This document shows positions 25,801 to 34,297 of a stretch of DNA of 64,000 nt, in pieces. Position 1 is the stretch's first letter. Every line of letters starts with the position of its first letter. The stretch spans positions 32,384 through 96,383 of the forward strand of contig NZ_RQIS01000021.1 in assembly GCF_003837865.1 (NCBI RefSeq), written 5' to 3'. This stretch comes from Paraburkholderia dinghuensis. GTDB taxonomy: Bacteria; Pseudomonadota; Gammaproteobacteria; Burkholderiales; Burkholderiaceae. The notes beneath the pieces are model-generated. The model was not told where the DNA came from. It made no database searches and saw only the letters and a list, made by a program, of their open reading frames with translations. A program made the translations under genes and the position numbers.

Positions 25801-26010
25801 GACGGGCTGGGCGATCAGCTTCTTGAGTTCAATATTTTCGCTGGCTGAAACCGCATCCAGCGTGAATTCGTAATCGCGGCCAAGGCGCGAACGACCCACC
25901 AGCCTTTGCGGCAAAAGGACGTCACTGCCCAGTGGCGTGTCCAGTTTAAGCAGCCGGTCACTCTGTAGCAGTCCGCCTTTAATCGCCGCGATAATGTCCT
26001 GAGCGCTCAT
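22870..26010 (-). CDS. vgrG: T6SS spike protein VgrG (first island)
   Basis: A 1046-residue VgrG. The gp27-like base (residues ~1-400: QPVTLWVQQSGLSYAPHHGYVHTARRLGSDGAITSYQI, WNFCCRLMETEGLFSYFEQ) is followed by the gp5-like OB fold at ~440-510 (GGVHVPRIGEEVIVSFLDGDCDRPVVTGRVYNG) and a DUF2345 beta-helix region to ~820. The tail is an extension: a small beta-domain (GEPVKGGQFSVLDANGGLLRQGALDANGRM), then ~130 residues rich in Ala, Gly and Ser. The ATG at 26010 has GAGG upstream; the frame is open further, to 26085, without family likeness. It heads the operon vgrG - 63-residue ORF - rhs - immunity. Confidence 0.96.
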   Translation of the reverse strand: MSAQDIIAAIKGGLLQSDRLLKLDTPLGSDVLLPQRLVGRSRLGRDYEFTLDAVSASENIELKKLIAQPVTLWVQQSGLSYAPHHGYVHTARRLGSDGAITSYQIGFVSWMHFLRFRKDARIWQDKTVDEILTDVFNMHPQAQRVFRFDLRSPLPQRSFCVQYEDDWNFCCRLMETEGLFSYFEQAADGKSHTLVVTDDIGSLQPLSPQTVAFYRSGTNSETDAFVQWSGTRTLQSTSLTTRTFDYKAPSVPANPKGTTIPTLATQGDLPQQAEVYEYTGAYTYRRQDRGNHLSTVRMEEWESRAKRFHGVGAVRRVDAGRWFELQDHPEHDTGSQQDRQFAVIGVQWVIENNLPVSGGTTDFPHSLHQTIAGARAQHANEPAMLVRSPDGSEGFFMVTVEAQRKAIPFRSPLEHEKPEIHLQTATVAGPANEEVFTDPLNRIKARMHWDRLNPGDENASCWMRVAQSHAGGGHGGVHVPRIGEEVIVSFLDGDCDRPVVTGRVYNGARTPDWHSNGILSGYKSKEYQGRGYNQMVMDDATGQNRMQLYSTSANSQLHLGYLIAQSGNSRGAYLGSGFDLKSDAYGAVRAAKGLYVSTHPATGAARQPLDVREASNQLVNSESVIEALSQASEAHEAESLKDGYGSLKSFTDATQDNVAGTTGNGGNTAGGGTGHANGFKEPIMLFATPAGIAMSTQNSAHVAANEQVNLVSGQNTHIATGKSLLASVGEKISLFVQNAGMKLFAAKGKVEIKAQSDNVELTAQKTLRLLSATEKIEAAADQEILLTSGGAYIRIAGGNIEIHAPGMVDVKGAQHSFGGPTSQGYPLPAARPDQPGQLELLHQYANGEPVKGGQFSVLDANGGLLRQGALDANGRMTVCGLPPGAAQVQFGTDPRDPSQPANYFKSTQWPPEPLGASGDAVAVSQMGSFLPGAGGASGAAATAGVAAAAGTMGSAATSSMNAMKTAAGGASQLASLASMASQGTGGLASMAQGQATELAQKELTRVLPTGASAALSQASQAAGMAREISRIAQSARGALPTIKGIV

Positions 26011-26523
26011 GCTGCCTCGTATATAAGCAATTCGCGCCCCCGCGCTAATCGCGCGATAGTACAAACGATTGCAGATTTTTCGCAATCCTAAATTCGCAAT
26101 TAATTGTTAAATCGGAATTTATTTCACCGCGAATTAATTCGTTTCGGATATCGGTAAAATTATCTGCGGATTCTGCGGGGCGTTAGGCGCTTCGATTCAG
26201 ACCGGGTATCCTGGTGGGATGACGTCCAAACGCAAGCCGTGCCCGACGGACGTATCAGATGGAGAATGGCACTTCGCCGCTGGCGGAGCTGACGTCTGAA
26301 CGTCTTGGCGAAGGAGGAGCCGCGAGCCTCTTCCTGGCCGACTACCGCCCAACGTAGTCGGCCGTAGCCGATCGTGAACCGCCGTTCGGACGCGAGTCAC
26401 TGCGACGGCCGCTTCTACAATGCAACCGTCGCTCAGCCTGTCGAGTTGATCGATGAACAATCGATCTCGCCATCTTCCGGACAGCCGCCCTATGCAGTGC
26501 ATCGTGCCGCGCAATTGTGCAGG
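26011..26523. other. AT-rich upstream region of the first vgrG
   Basis: The stretch 26040-26170 is strikingly AT-rich for this genome and probably holds the vgrG promoter. A short transposase-like remnant lies at 26219-26299. No intact gene is present. Confidence 0.5.
26219..26299 (+). pseudogene. Possible remnant of an IS5-family transposase start
   Basis: The 26-codon frame reads MTSKRKPCPTDVSDGEWHFA before stopping. It resembles the beginning of IS5-family transposases (pattern K-x-x-P-T-D-[VL]-S-D-x-E-W). Nothing after it continues the similarity, so only a scar would remain. The match is short and could be chance. Confidence 0.35.
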
Positions 26524-27498
26524 TCACCCGTCGAGTTCGTTCAGGAAGGAGAGTAGCAACCGGTTCACTTCCCGGGCACGCTCGCGCTGCAGCCAGTGGC
26601 CCGCGCCTTCGAGCACGTGGGCACCGCGCAACTCCGGCAGCACTTGCGGCAACGCAGCGATGCGCTGCTGCATGCCGGGAAGCCTGAATACATCGTCGCG
26701 CGAGCCACCAATGAAGAGCGATGGCTGACGAATCGGGCAACCATACCAGGGGGCGAGCAATTCGGCGTTCCTGCGGATCGCGCGGTACCAGTTCAACCCA
26801 CCGCGGAAACCGGTGCGTCGGAACTCCCCGACGACATAATCGAGGTCGTCCTGAAGAAGCCAATCCGGCAATACGTCGGGCTCGACGGTGTTGTCGAGGA
26901 GGCCGGCGCCCGGCGCGAGGATGCCTGCGACCGTGCGGCCCGGGCCGTCGCCCGACATGCTGAACGTGACGCGGCGCAGGGTCGCGGCGACATCGGCCTC
27001 GAGCTCCTCTTCCGCCACACCCTCTTGCTGGAAGTACTGCATGTAGAACGTCGTCACGCCCTGGTGCTCGAGTGCCGTCAGCAAATCGGTCTTCGCGGGC
27101 GGGACATAGGGTACGCTCAGGCCGACGACGGCACGGAAAACATCGGGCCGTAGCAGCGCACTGTGCCAGGCTGCGGGCGCTCCCCAGTCGTGGCCCACGA
27201 TCACCGCCGAACCGGCACCGAGCACTCTGACCAGGTCCACCATGTCGCCTGCGTGGTGCAGCATCGTGTACTGTGCAGGGTCGGCCGGCGCGTCTGTACC
27301 GCCGTAGCCGCGCATGTCCGGTGCCGCGGCGCGGTAGCCCGCGTCGGCGATTGCAGCCATCTGCGCGCGCCACGATACCCACAACTCCGGAAATCCGTGG
27401 CAAAACAGCACGAGCGGCCCGGTGCCCTGCAGCGCGACACGCATGCGGATGGCGCCGACCTGTAGCGTTTCGAGTTGTACCTCGCAGGGGGCGCTCAC
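26524..27498 (-). CDS. Alpha/beta hydrolase, epoxide-hydrolase-like
   Basis: A 324-residue alpha/beta-hydrolase. It shows the oxyanion motif HGFPELWVSWR, the nucleophile elbow VGHDWGAPAAW with Asp as nucleophile (the epoxide hydrolase/haloalkane dehalogenase type), and the terminal catalytic His in GAGHWLQRE. The sequence MRGYGGTDAP is typical of soluble epoxide hydrolases. The start is a GTG whose GTGA overlaps the stop of the upstream monooxygenase gene, with GGAGG in front. The frame extends to 27834 but that would lie inside the upstream gene. The coupling suggests it acts on the product of the neighbouring flavoenzyme. Confidence 0.88.
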   Translation of the reverse strand: MSAPCEVQLETLQVGAIRMRVALQGTGPLVLFCHGFPELWVSWRAQMAAIADAGYRAAAPDMRGYGGTDAPADPAQYTMLHHAGDMVDLVRVLGAGSAVIVGHDWGAPAAWHSALLRPDVFRAVVGLSVPYVPPAKTDLLTALEHQGVTTFYMQYFQQEGVAEEELEADVAATLRRVTFSMSGDGPGRTVAGILAPGAGLLDNTVEPDVLPDWLLQDDLDYVVGEFRRTGFRGGLNWYRAIRRNAELLAPWYGCPIRQPSLFIGGSRDDVFRLPGMQQRIAALPQVLPELRGAHVLEGAGHWLQRERAREVNRLLLSFLNELDG

Positions 27499-28907
27499 GC
27501 TACCTCCGCTGCTGCCAGCAATTGCGGAATGCGCTGCGCCGCGTCCGTCGCTTTGGTCCCGACGGCCTTGATAAGGTCTAGCACGGCAGCGTCCACCTCC
27601 ACGCCTTTGAGAACCACAACCTGCCCGTTGAGGCGGCACTGCCTGAGCCAGGCGCTCAGGTCGGGGTTCTGCTGCCAGCGCGCTGCATTGGCGAGAGTCG
27701 GCAGCCACATACGCAGGTAATCGATCGGCAGTTCGGGCACGGGTACGGGCATGCACATCGCGTTTTGTTCCTGCAGATTCTCCAGGTGCGCTTCGACCCA
27801 GGCGATCACGCTGCCCGAAAAGACCGGCTGGCACCAGCGGACCATCAGGAGGTTGATGGCTTCATCCTGGAACACCGGCACCTCCGGCGGCGGCTGGATC
27901 GCGCAGGCCGTGCAGTCGATGTACAGCGTGTCGGGATCGGCGGCGAGTTCACCCTTCTCCAGCACGATGCGCGACGGCTCGATCGCGCGCACGCGGCCTA
28001 GCCGCACGATCTCGCCGACCTTGCGCAATTGGGCCATCTCACCGCGCGAAACGAGTGCGCAGCGGTAGGTCGTGGGTTCGATGGCAGCGTCGATCCGCAT
28101 TAGCGCGCCGCCCGCTTCGAGTCGCCGGAACAGGTCGGGGACGTCGCGCGCGTCGCGGATCGCATCGAATTGCACCACGTTGTTCTCGAAATAGTGCCGC
28201 CAGCCGGTCGGGCCGGGCTGCATGTTGGCACGGTCCATCACCCAGGCGTCGCGCGGCATGATCCAGCGGATGTGCTCGTGCGGGACACCGTTCTCGATCA
28301 GCCAGATGCACGCATCCATACCGGTCTTGCCGGAGCCGACAACGGTATAGCGCGCGTAAGGCCGCATAACCTTCGGCAGCTCGTTGCAGGGGATGCATCG
28401 CACACCCGCGGCCACGCTGTATTTTGGCGGGTGAGTGGACGGAACCTCGGTTTTCGCATGCGTGGCATTCACCCATTTGCGCCGCGCGCGCACCTCGTGC
28501 TCGGCGCCGGTCAGCAGCGAGCGGAAGCGGTGCGTGCGGCCGTCGCTCGCGAAGTGATCGCATTTCGGGAACCACTGCACGCGGCCAGAGGGAATGAAGC
28601 GCTGTTTCATCACCTGTTCGAAATGCGTGAGCACCTCCGCTCCCGAGGAAAGACCAAGCATGCCTTCGTTAAAGCCCGTCGTTTCATGCGACCAGTCACT
28701 CAGTTCGCGCGATGCCACGCCATACCAGGCGGACGGCTGGTGCAGCCGCACGTAAGGATAGGTGTCGTTCCAATGGCCACCGGGACGGTGGTGGCGATCC
28801 ACCATCACGACTCGTGCATCTGGCGACTCGCTGAGCAACGTGTCGACGAATGCCATGGCAGTGGCACCCGTTCCTGTCACGAAGTAGTCGGACTCAATCA
28901 ATGCCAT
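27495..28907 (-). CDS. FAD/NAD(P)-binding monooxygenase-like protein
   Basis: A 470-residue flavoprotein. An N-terminal dinucleotide-binding loop (YFVTGTGATAMAFVDTLL) is followed by the FMO/BVMO-like segment DRHHRPGGHWNDTYPYVRLHQPSAWYGV. A second nucleotide-binding loop is at residues ~190-200 (YTVVGSGKTGMDACIWL). The overall order fits flavin-containing or Baeyer-Villiger-type monooxygenases, but the BVMO fingerprint FxGxxxHxxxWP is not evident. AAGGAGGGTGAC before the ATG is a very strong ribosome site. It forms a two-gene operon with the overlapping hydrolase. Substrate unknown. Confidence 0.82.
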   Translation of the reverse strand: MALIESDYFVTGTGATAMAFVDTLLSESPDARVVMVDRHHRPGGHWNDTYPYVRLHQPSAWYGVASRELSDWSHETTGFNEGMLGLSSGAEVLTHFEQVMKQRFIPSGRVQWFPKCDHFASDGRTHRFRSLLTGAEHEVRARRKWVNATHAKTEVPSTHPPKYSVAAGVRCIPCNELPKVMRPYARYTVVGSGKTGMDACIWLIENGVPHEHIRWIMPRDAWVMDRANMQPGPTGWRHYFENNVVQFDAIRDARDVPDLFRRLEAGGALMRIDAAIEPTTYRCALVSRGEMAQLRKVGEIVRLGRVRAIEPSRIVLEKGELAADPDTLYIDCTACAIQPPPEVPVFQDEAINLLMVRWCQPVFSGSVIAWVEAHLENLQEQNAMCMPVPVPELPIDYLRMWLPTLANAARWQQNPDLSAWLRQCRLNGQVVVLKGVEVDAAVLDLIKAVGTKATDAAQRIPQLLAAAEVA

Positions 28908-30154
28908 GTCACCCTCCTTAATGGGAGACTTCGAAGCCGTGTCGTAACGATTCCGGTGCGTTACACGGCCGCTGCATTTCTACGGTTTCGGGTTACGCGC
29001 TTGCGCTTCGCGTCATTCTGAAGCGGTTTTCAGTGTCAGAGGCTTCCCGCCGGTTGTCTTCCGACTTGGTCGAGGATGTGGAGCACACTCGGCGTCCGGC
29101 GTAGCGGATTGCAAATAGTGGATTTCCGGCTTTTCGACTGGTTAACGAGAGCGCTCGAATCTTTCAAAATCGCTCGACTCATGCTCAAAACAGAATTCCG
29201 GCACAGCCTTCATCAAGGTTACCTAACCATGTCGGATCTCATGAGGATCCGCCCGATTGTGCGCAGCGCTTTTCGTAAATGGAAAGTTCTTTGAGATGCT
29301 ATAACGCCTTCTGCAATCGCCGCAGCGATGCCGCTTTGCTCCGATAAATAACTCTCAGGACGCGGTCACGATTCGTCGGTCCGTATGAGGTTATGACGCC
29401 TGGTAGCGGAACGCGACGGCGACTTACCCGGATTAGCGTACTTCTTTCTTCATCGCAGCACCGCTCAGCCTGCACACAGTCGCTATGCGCAAGACCTTTT
29501 TACCTCGGAGCTGCGCGAGGCAAAGGCGTGGCTACGGCGCTGATATCTACAAAGGCTGGAAAACGGCGGTCGCGCGCTTCGACTACAACTTTTTCCAACG
29601 GGACTATGCCCGCATCGCAATTCCGCAATTCCGCAATTCGGAGCTACATCGTGTCTGTACGCTGGCGCTCACACTTTTGAAGTGCTGGCGGTCAGTCGAT
29701 GGTCAGGGGCAGGACCCCTGGCTCTTTACTCCACGTCTCCACATCCGGAGACTCCTCACCGTTTATTGGCGTCCGTGAGTTGACGAACGTCCCTTGTCTT
29801 AGGCAGAAGCGACGTTTGAATATCCGTCCTGGAGCACGGCCGAATGGCCGGAGATGGCCGACGCGCTCCCATTGTCCGGCGCTAGCGTTGTAGGGAGTTG
29901 CACCTTCTTGTACGAGGCTGCCCAGCACAGAGCTCGATCGCGGCAACTCACCGGCGAGTGACACCAGGTCGCGACATTCGTCACCGAATCAGCGGACAGA
30001 GGAAAGCACAGGAAGCCGTTCAGCAACGTTCCTTATCGAAAGGCTGCCCGGCATCACACCAAAAAAAATGGCGCCGCAGGCATTCAGCCTGAGGCGCCAT
30101 TGCGCATCGTGTGCCGCTACGACGCAAACAACACGCCGTAGCCAAACATCACGC
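28908..30154. other. Gene-poor stretch of about 1.2 kb
   Basis: Several short ORFs occur on both strands (29076-29294, 29485-29778, 29692-29964), but none shows a ribosome site plus recognisable family, and their composition is irregular. Three adjacent 8-base units GCAATTCC/GCAATTCG lie at 29617-29640. The region may be eroded gene remnants. It also contains the acnB terminator at its right end. Confidence 0.45.
30061..30100 (-). terminator. Rho-independent terminator of acnB
   Basis: ATGGCGCC pairs with GGCGCCAT and CAGGC with GCCTG around loop ATTCA, with one mismatch between the helices. Eight Ts follow on the minus strand. It lies about 55 bp after the acnB stop codon. Confidence 0.9.
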
Positions 30155-32740
30155 TTACATCACGACGGTATCCGCCACTTCCTTGAAGTCTTCGATCTGG
30201 TCGAAGTTCATGTACTGGTAGATCTTGTCGCTGCTGGCGTTGAGCACGCCGATGTCGGCCATGTACTCGGCCTTGGTCGGGATCTTGCCCAGACGCGAGC
30301 AGATTGCCGCCAGTTCCGCCGAGCCGAGATACACGTTCGTGTTCTTGCCGAGGCGGTTCGGGAAGTTGCGAGTCGAGGTCGACATGACCGTCGCGCCTTC
30401 ACGCACCTGCGCCTGGTTGCCCATGCACAGCGAGCAGCCCGGCATTTCGGTGCGGGCACCGGCCGTGCCGAAGACGCCGTAGTGGCCTTCTTCGGTCAGC
30501 TGCTTCTGGTCCATCTTGGTCGGCGGGGCGACCCACAGCTTGACCGGAATGTCGCGCTTGCCTTCCAGCAGTTTCGATGCGGCACGGAAGTGACCGATGT
30601 TGGTCATGCACGAGCCGATGAACACTTCGTCGATCTTGGCGCCAGCGACATCAGACAGCGTCTTCACGTCGTCCGGATCGTTCGGGCAAGCGACGATCGG
30701 CTCGTGAATGTCGGCGAGGTCGATCTCGATGACGGCCGCGTACTCGGCGTCGGCATCCGGCGACAGCAGTTGCGGGTCGGCCAGCCACTGCTCCATCGCC
30801 TTGATGCGGCGCTGCAGGCTGCGCGGGTCCTGATAGCCCTGGGCGATCATCCACTTCAGCAGCGTGATGTTGCTGTTGAGGTATTCGATGATCGGTGCCT
30901 TGTTCAGGTGGACCGTGCAACCAGCGGCCGAACGCTCGGCGGACGCATCCGACAATTCGAACGCTTGCTCGACCTTCAGATCGGGCAGGCCTTCGATTTC
31001 GAGAATGCGGCCCGAGAAGATGTTCTTCTTGCCTTGCTTGGCGACCGTCAGCGTACCTTGCTTGATCGCGTAGAGCGGGATCGCGTTGACGAGATCGCGC
31101 AGCGTCACGCCCGGCTGCATCTTGCCCTTGAAGCGGACCAGCACCGATTCCGGCATGTCGAGCGGCATCGTGCCGGTAGCGGCCGCGAACGCGACCAGGC
31201 CCGAACCCGCCGGGAAGCTGATGCCGATCGGGAAGCGCGTATGCGAGTCGCCGCCGGTGCCGACGGTGTCGGGCAGCAGCATGCGGTTCAGCCACGAGTG
31301 GATCACGCCGTCGCCCGGACGCAGCGCGATACCGCCACGCGTGCTGATGAAGTTCGGCAGGGTCTGGTGCGTCTTCACGTCCACGGGCTTCGGATAAGCG
31401 GCGGTGTGGCAGAACGACTGCATGACGAGGTCAGCCGAGAAGCCGAGGCACGCCAGGTCCTTGAGTTCGTCGCGGGTCATCGGGCCCGTGGTGTCCTGCG
31501 AGCCGACCGAGGTCATCTTCGGTTCGCAGTACGTGCCCGGACGGATACCCTGGCCTTCCGGCAGACCGCAGGCGCGGCCGACCATCTTCTGGGCCAGCGA
31601 GAAGCCCTTGCCGCTGTCGGCAGGCTGCTGCGGCAGGCGGAACAGCGTCGACGGGGCGAGACCCAGCGCTTCACGCGCCTTGGCGGTCAGGCCACGGCCG
31701 ATGATCAGCGGAATGCGGCCACCGGCGCGCACTTCGTCGAACAGCACGTCGGACTTGACCTGGAATTCGGAGATCACTTCGCCGTTCTTCAGTGCCTTGC
31801 CGTCGTAGGGGCGCAGTTCCACCACGTCGCCCATTTCCATCTTCGACACGTCGAGTTCGATCGGCAGGGCGCCGGCGTCTTCCATCGTGTTGTAGAAGAT
31901 CGGGGCGATCTTGCCGCCGAGGCACACGCCGCCGAAGCGCTTGTTCGGGATGAAGGGGATGTCTTCACCCGTGAACCACAGCACCGAGTTGGTCGCCGAC
32001 TTGCGCGAGGAGCCGGTGCCGACCACGTCGCCCACGTAGGCGACCAGGTGACCCTTTTCCTTCAGCGATTCGATGAACTTGACCGGGCCACGCTTGCCGT
32101 CTTCTTCCGGCGTGATGCCGGGACGGGCGTTTTTGAGCATCGCCAACGCGTGCATCGGGATGTCCGGGCGCGTGGTGGCGTCCGGGGCTGGCGACAGGTC
32201 GTCGGTGTTCGTTTCGCCCGTCACCTTGAACACGGTGATGGTCAGGCTTTGCGGCACTTCCGGACGGCTCGTGAACCATTCGGCGTCGGCCCAGCTTTGC
32301 AGCACGGCCTTTGCGTTGGCGTTGCCCTTGTCGGCGAGTTCCTTGACGTCGTGGAACTGGTCGAACATCAGCAGGGTTTTCTTCAGCGCGTCGGCGGCAA
32401 CGGTGCCGACTTCGGCGTCGGACAGCAGCTCGATCAGCGGCTGGATGTTGTAGCCGCCCAGCATCGTGCCGAGCAGTTCGGTGGCGCGTGCGCGCGAGAT
32501 CAGTGCGCAGGCGGTCTGGCCCTTGGCCACGGCGGCGAGGAAGCCGGCCTTCACGCGGGCGGCTTCGTCGACGCCAGCCGGCACGCGGTTGGTGATCAGA
32601 TCGACGAGGGTCTGCTCTTCGCCGGCGGGCGGATTCGTCAGCAGTTCGACCAGTTCGGCGGTCTGCTGAGCCGTCAGCGGCAGGGGAGGAATACCGAGCG
32701 CGGCGCGGGCGGCCACGTGAGCACGAAAGTTTTCAAGCAT
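30155..32740 (-). CDS. acnB: Aconitate hydratase B
   Basis: An 861-residue protein, the usual AcnB length, starting MLENFRAHVAARAALGIPPLPLTAQQTAELVELL (the AcnB HEAT-like N-terminal domain). Swivel-domain and catalytic segments follow: YVGDVVGTGSSRKSATNSVLWFTGEDIPFIPNKRFGGVCLGGKIAPIF, then VGRACGLPEGQGIRPGTYCEP. The [4Fe-4S] ligand cysteines are in IGSCMTNIGHFRAA and MPGCSLCMGNQAQV. It isomerises citrate to isocitrate in the TCA cycle. It is monocistronic, with a strong terminator. The upstream motif GTCTTATATAAG is shared with icd. Confidence 0.97.
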   Translation of the reverse strand: MLENFRAHVAARAALGIPPLPLTAQQTAELVELLTNPPAGEEQTLVDLITNRVPAGVDEAARVKAGFLAAVAKGQTACALISRARATELLGTMLGGYNIQPLIELLSDAEVGTVAADALKKTLLMFDQFHDVKELADKGNANAKAVLQSWADAEWFTSRPEVPQSLTITVFKVTGETNTDDLSPAPDATTRPDIPMHALAMLKNARPGITPEEDGKRGPVKFIESLKEKGHLVAYVGDVVGTGSSRKSATNSVLWFTGEDIPFIPNKRFGGVCLGGKIAPIFYNTMEDAGALPIELDVSKMEMGDVVELRPYDGKALKNGEVISEFQVKSDVLFDEVRAGGRIPLIIGRGLTAKAREALGLAPSTLFRLPQQPADSGKGFSLAQKMVGRACGLPEGQGIRPGTYCEPKMTSVGSQDTTGPMTRDELKDLACLGFSADLVMQSFCHTAAYPKPVDVKTHQTLPNFISTRGGIALRPGDGVIHSWLNRMLLPDTVGTGGDSHTRFPIGISFPAGSGLVAFAAATGTMPLDMPESVLVRFKGKMQPGVTLRDLVNAIPLYAIKQGTLTVAKQGKKNIFSGRILEIEGLPDLKVEQAFELSDASAERSAAGCTVHLNKAPIIEYLNSNITLLKWMIAQGYQDPRSLQRRIKAMEQWLADPQLLSPDADAEYAAVIEIDLADIHEPIVACPNDPDDVKTLSDVAGAKIDEVFIGSCMTNIGHFRAASKLLEGKRDIPVKLWVAPPTKMDQKQLTEEGHYGVFGTAGARTEMPGCSLCMGNQAQVREGATVMSTSTRNFPNRLGKNTNVYLGSAELAAICSRLGKIPTKAEYMADIGVLNASSDKIYQYMNFDQIEDFKEVADTVVM

Positions 32741-33341
32741 GGGGAACCTGCTGATTGTGCGTTTCAGGGGGAAGACTTTTCAGGCACTCCGAGGCTGTGC
32801 CGGGCGCTACTTCGGTCGCGATTTTAATGGCAAAACGCCTATGAGGTCAAATGTCTTATGTCTTATATAAGAGTTGGGGCGTTTGAGGTTGGGGTTGGGA
32901 GGGGAAGTTGCGGTTTTCGTGTGGCGTTAGGCCGTCTAGCCGGGAGCCTTGTCGCACAAGGCTTTCGGATTAATTTTGGGCTTTCGTCGGCAGGAGCGGA
33001 GAGGGTCCGGGCAGGCTACAAGAACAGCGTCGCCGGATTGTCCTCTGACATGAGATGGGCCATTTTGGGACCGGATTCCGGATAGTTGGTGGGGTTTAAG
33101 CGGTGGGGCTTTATTCGGTTTCGCGCGGATTTCCGGGGCGACCGCTTGCGGACTCAAACCAGGAGCGGCCGTTCAACCTCAGTGCCTGGATCGTCAACAG
33201 TCGATCCGGGGGAGCGCGCCCGGAAAGACAGAGAGATTTTTGCGATAAGCATTATTGACAATGCTGCCTGTGCTCTTGCGCTATTTTGCTGTCTCAAGCC
33301 TGCTCTAGCATCCTGATACCACGTTGGGTCCCACAGTTCAA
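32741..33341. other. Intergenic region between acnB and a small membrane protein
   Basis: This holds the acnB upstream motif and otherwise no supported gene. The short ORFs 32858-33085 and 33086-33316 are Gly/Arg-rich and lack ribosome sites. Confidence 0.5.
32860..32871. promoter_or_regulatory. GTCTTATATAAG motif upstream of acnB
   Basis: Identical over 12 bases to the motif upstream of icd (3708-3719) and centred ~125 bp before the acnB ATG. The preceding bases ATGTCTTAT partly repeat the same half-site. Confidence 0.5.
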
Positions 33342-33701
33342 ATGTCCCCCGAATTTTTTGCCCCTCTGCTTGCGCTTGTGCCTCTTGGCTTGGCCATAGT
33401 TCCCGCAATCACCGCGTTCCGAAGGCGTACCCTGTTCGCGGCCGACATCGGTCTCGTTCTTCTTCCTGCTCCCGCATTCGTAGCAGCGCTACTGGCCTTC
33501 AACGAACCCGCGCAAACGGGTTGGGCGGGCATTGCGTACCCATTCCTTATATCGTGGGTTTGCGTACTCGCCTTCTATGCTCGAGTGTTTCTACTGCCTC
33601 GCGTCGGACTGCCCGCTCGGCCAGCAGCAATCGGCACATTTGTTGTGGTCCTTCTGATCGCAATACTTTTCGGAGCATTTGTGCCGCCATTCTATGAATA
33701 A
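33342..33701 (+). CDS. Small membrane protein, unknown function
   Basis: A 119-residue protein with about four hydrophobic helices (LLALVPLGLAIVPAITAF, IGLVLLPAPAFVAALLAF, AYPFLISWVCVLAFYARVFLL, AIGTFVVVLLIAILFGAF) and short basic loops. The ATG at 33342 was chosen because the hydrophobic part begins right after it. No family is recognised. Its GC content is slightly lower than that of its neighbours. Confidence 0.55.
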   Translation: MSPEFFAPLLALVPLGLAIVPAITAFRRRTLFAADIGLVLLPAPAFVAALLAFNEPAQTGWAGIAYPFLISWVCVLAFYARVFLLPRVGLPARPAAIGTFVVVLLIAILFGAFVPPFYE

Positions 33702-33792
33702 TCTGCGAAGAGCCCTATGTTCAGCCTTCGACGCTCTGGCTGACCGACTCCGTGACCTTGAACTGAATCCGCCGTTGCGTAGTCTGCTGCTG

Positions 33793-34161
33793 TCACGAAC
33801 GCGGCGGGACGCGAAACCACGTGACCACTACGATCAGCAGGAACGCTGCGTAGGCCGTCGTGAACACCCAGCCGGGCAGGTCGTAATACAGCCAGTGGCT
33901 TACCCAGCGCTGGATGAAGCCCTGTGGCCCGGCACGCCCGGTACGTAGCCAGTCCTCAAGGACCGTCAGCGGGCACTGTATGTCAAGGACAGCGAGAATC
34001 GCCACGACGCCTATAGCCATGAGATGCACGAGCCGGAATACGCGGTTGCGTACCCAACTGCGTTGTAACCATGCCCCCGCCCAGATCGCGAGTAGTCCGC
34101 CGACGATGAATAGTACGACCAGCGCGTGCAACACCAGGACGGTATTGGCCAGCCAGTTCAT
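33793..34161 (-). CDS. DUF2784 family membrane protein
   Basis: A 122-residue integral membrane protein with four helices. It has the DUF2784 pattern: MNWLANTVLVLHALVVLFIVGGLLAIWAG at the N-terminus, the central VLDIQCPLTVLEDWLR motif, and the terminal GWVFTTAYAAFLLIVVVTWFRVPP. Function unknown. Monocistronic as far as can be seen. Confidence 0.82.
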   Translation of the reverse strand: MNWLANTVLVLHALVVLFIVGGLLAIWAGAWLQRSWVRNRVFRLVHLMAIGVVAILAVLDIQCPLTVLEDWLRTGRAGPQGFIQRWVSHWLYYDLPGWVFTTAYAAFLLIVVVTWFRVPPRS

Positions 34162-34297
34162 GAGGTGTCTTTATAGCCGTGCCGGATGTGCGCGTAGTTG
34201 CGCAGGCACAGGAGCATGACCGGGGTGGCGACCGCTACATCGTGCAGCATGTTGGCCTCCGACTTCGAGCCGCCTCCGGTCCTGCTTCGCGCGTGCA

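Noticed and set aside
29617..29640. Short tandem GCAATTCC units as a CRISPR-like or VNTR array
   Set aside because: Only three 8-base units without spacers; too short to mean more than local slippage.
30068..32827. 919-codon open frame on the plus strand opposite acnB
   Set aside because: It is fully antisense to an unmistakable acnB. Long stop-free antisense frames follow from strong GC bias at third codon positions. The product is His/Arg/Val-rich with no family likeness.
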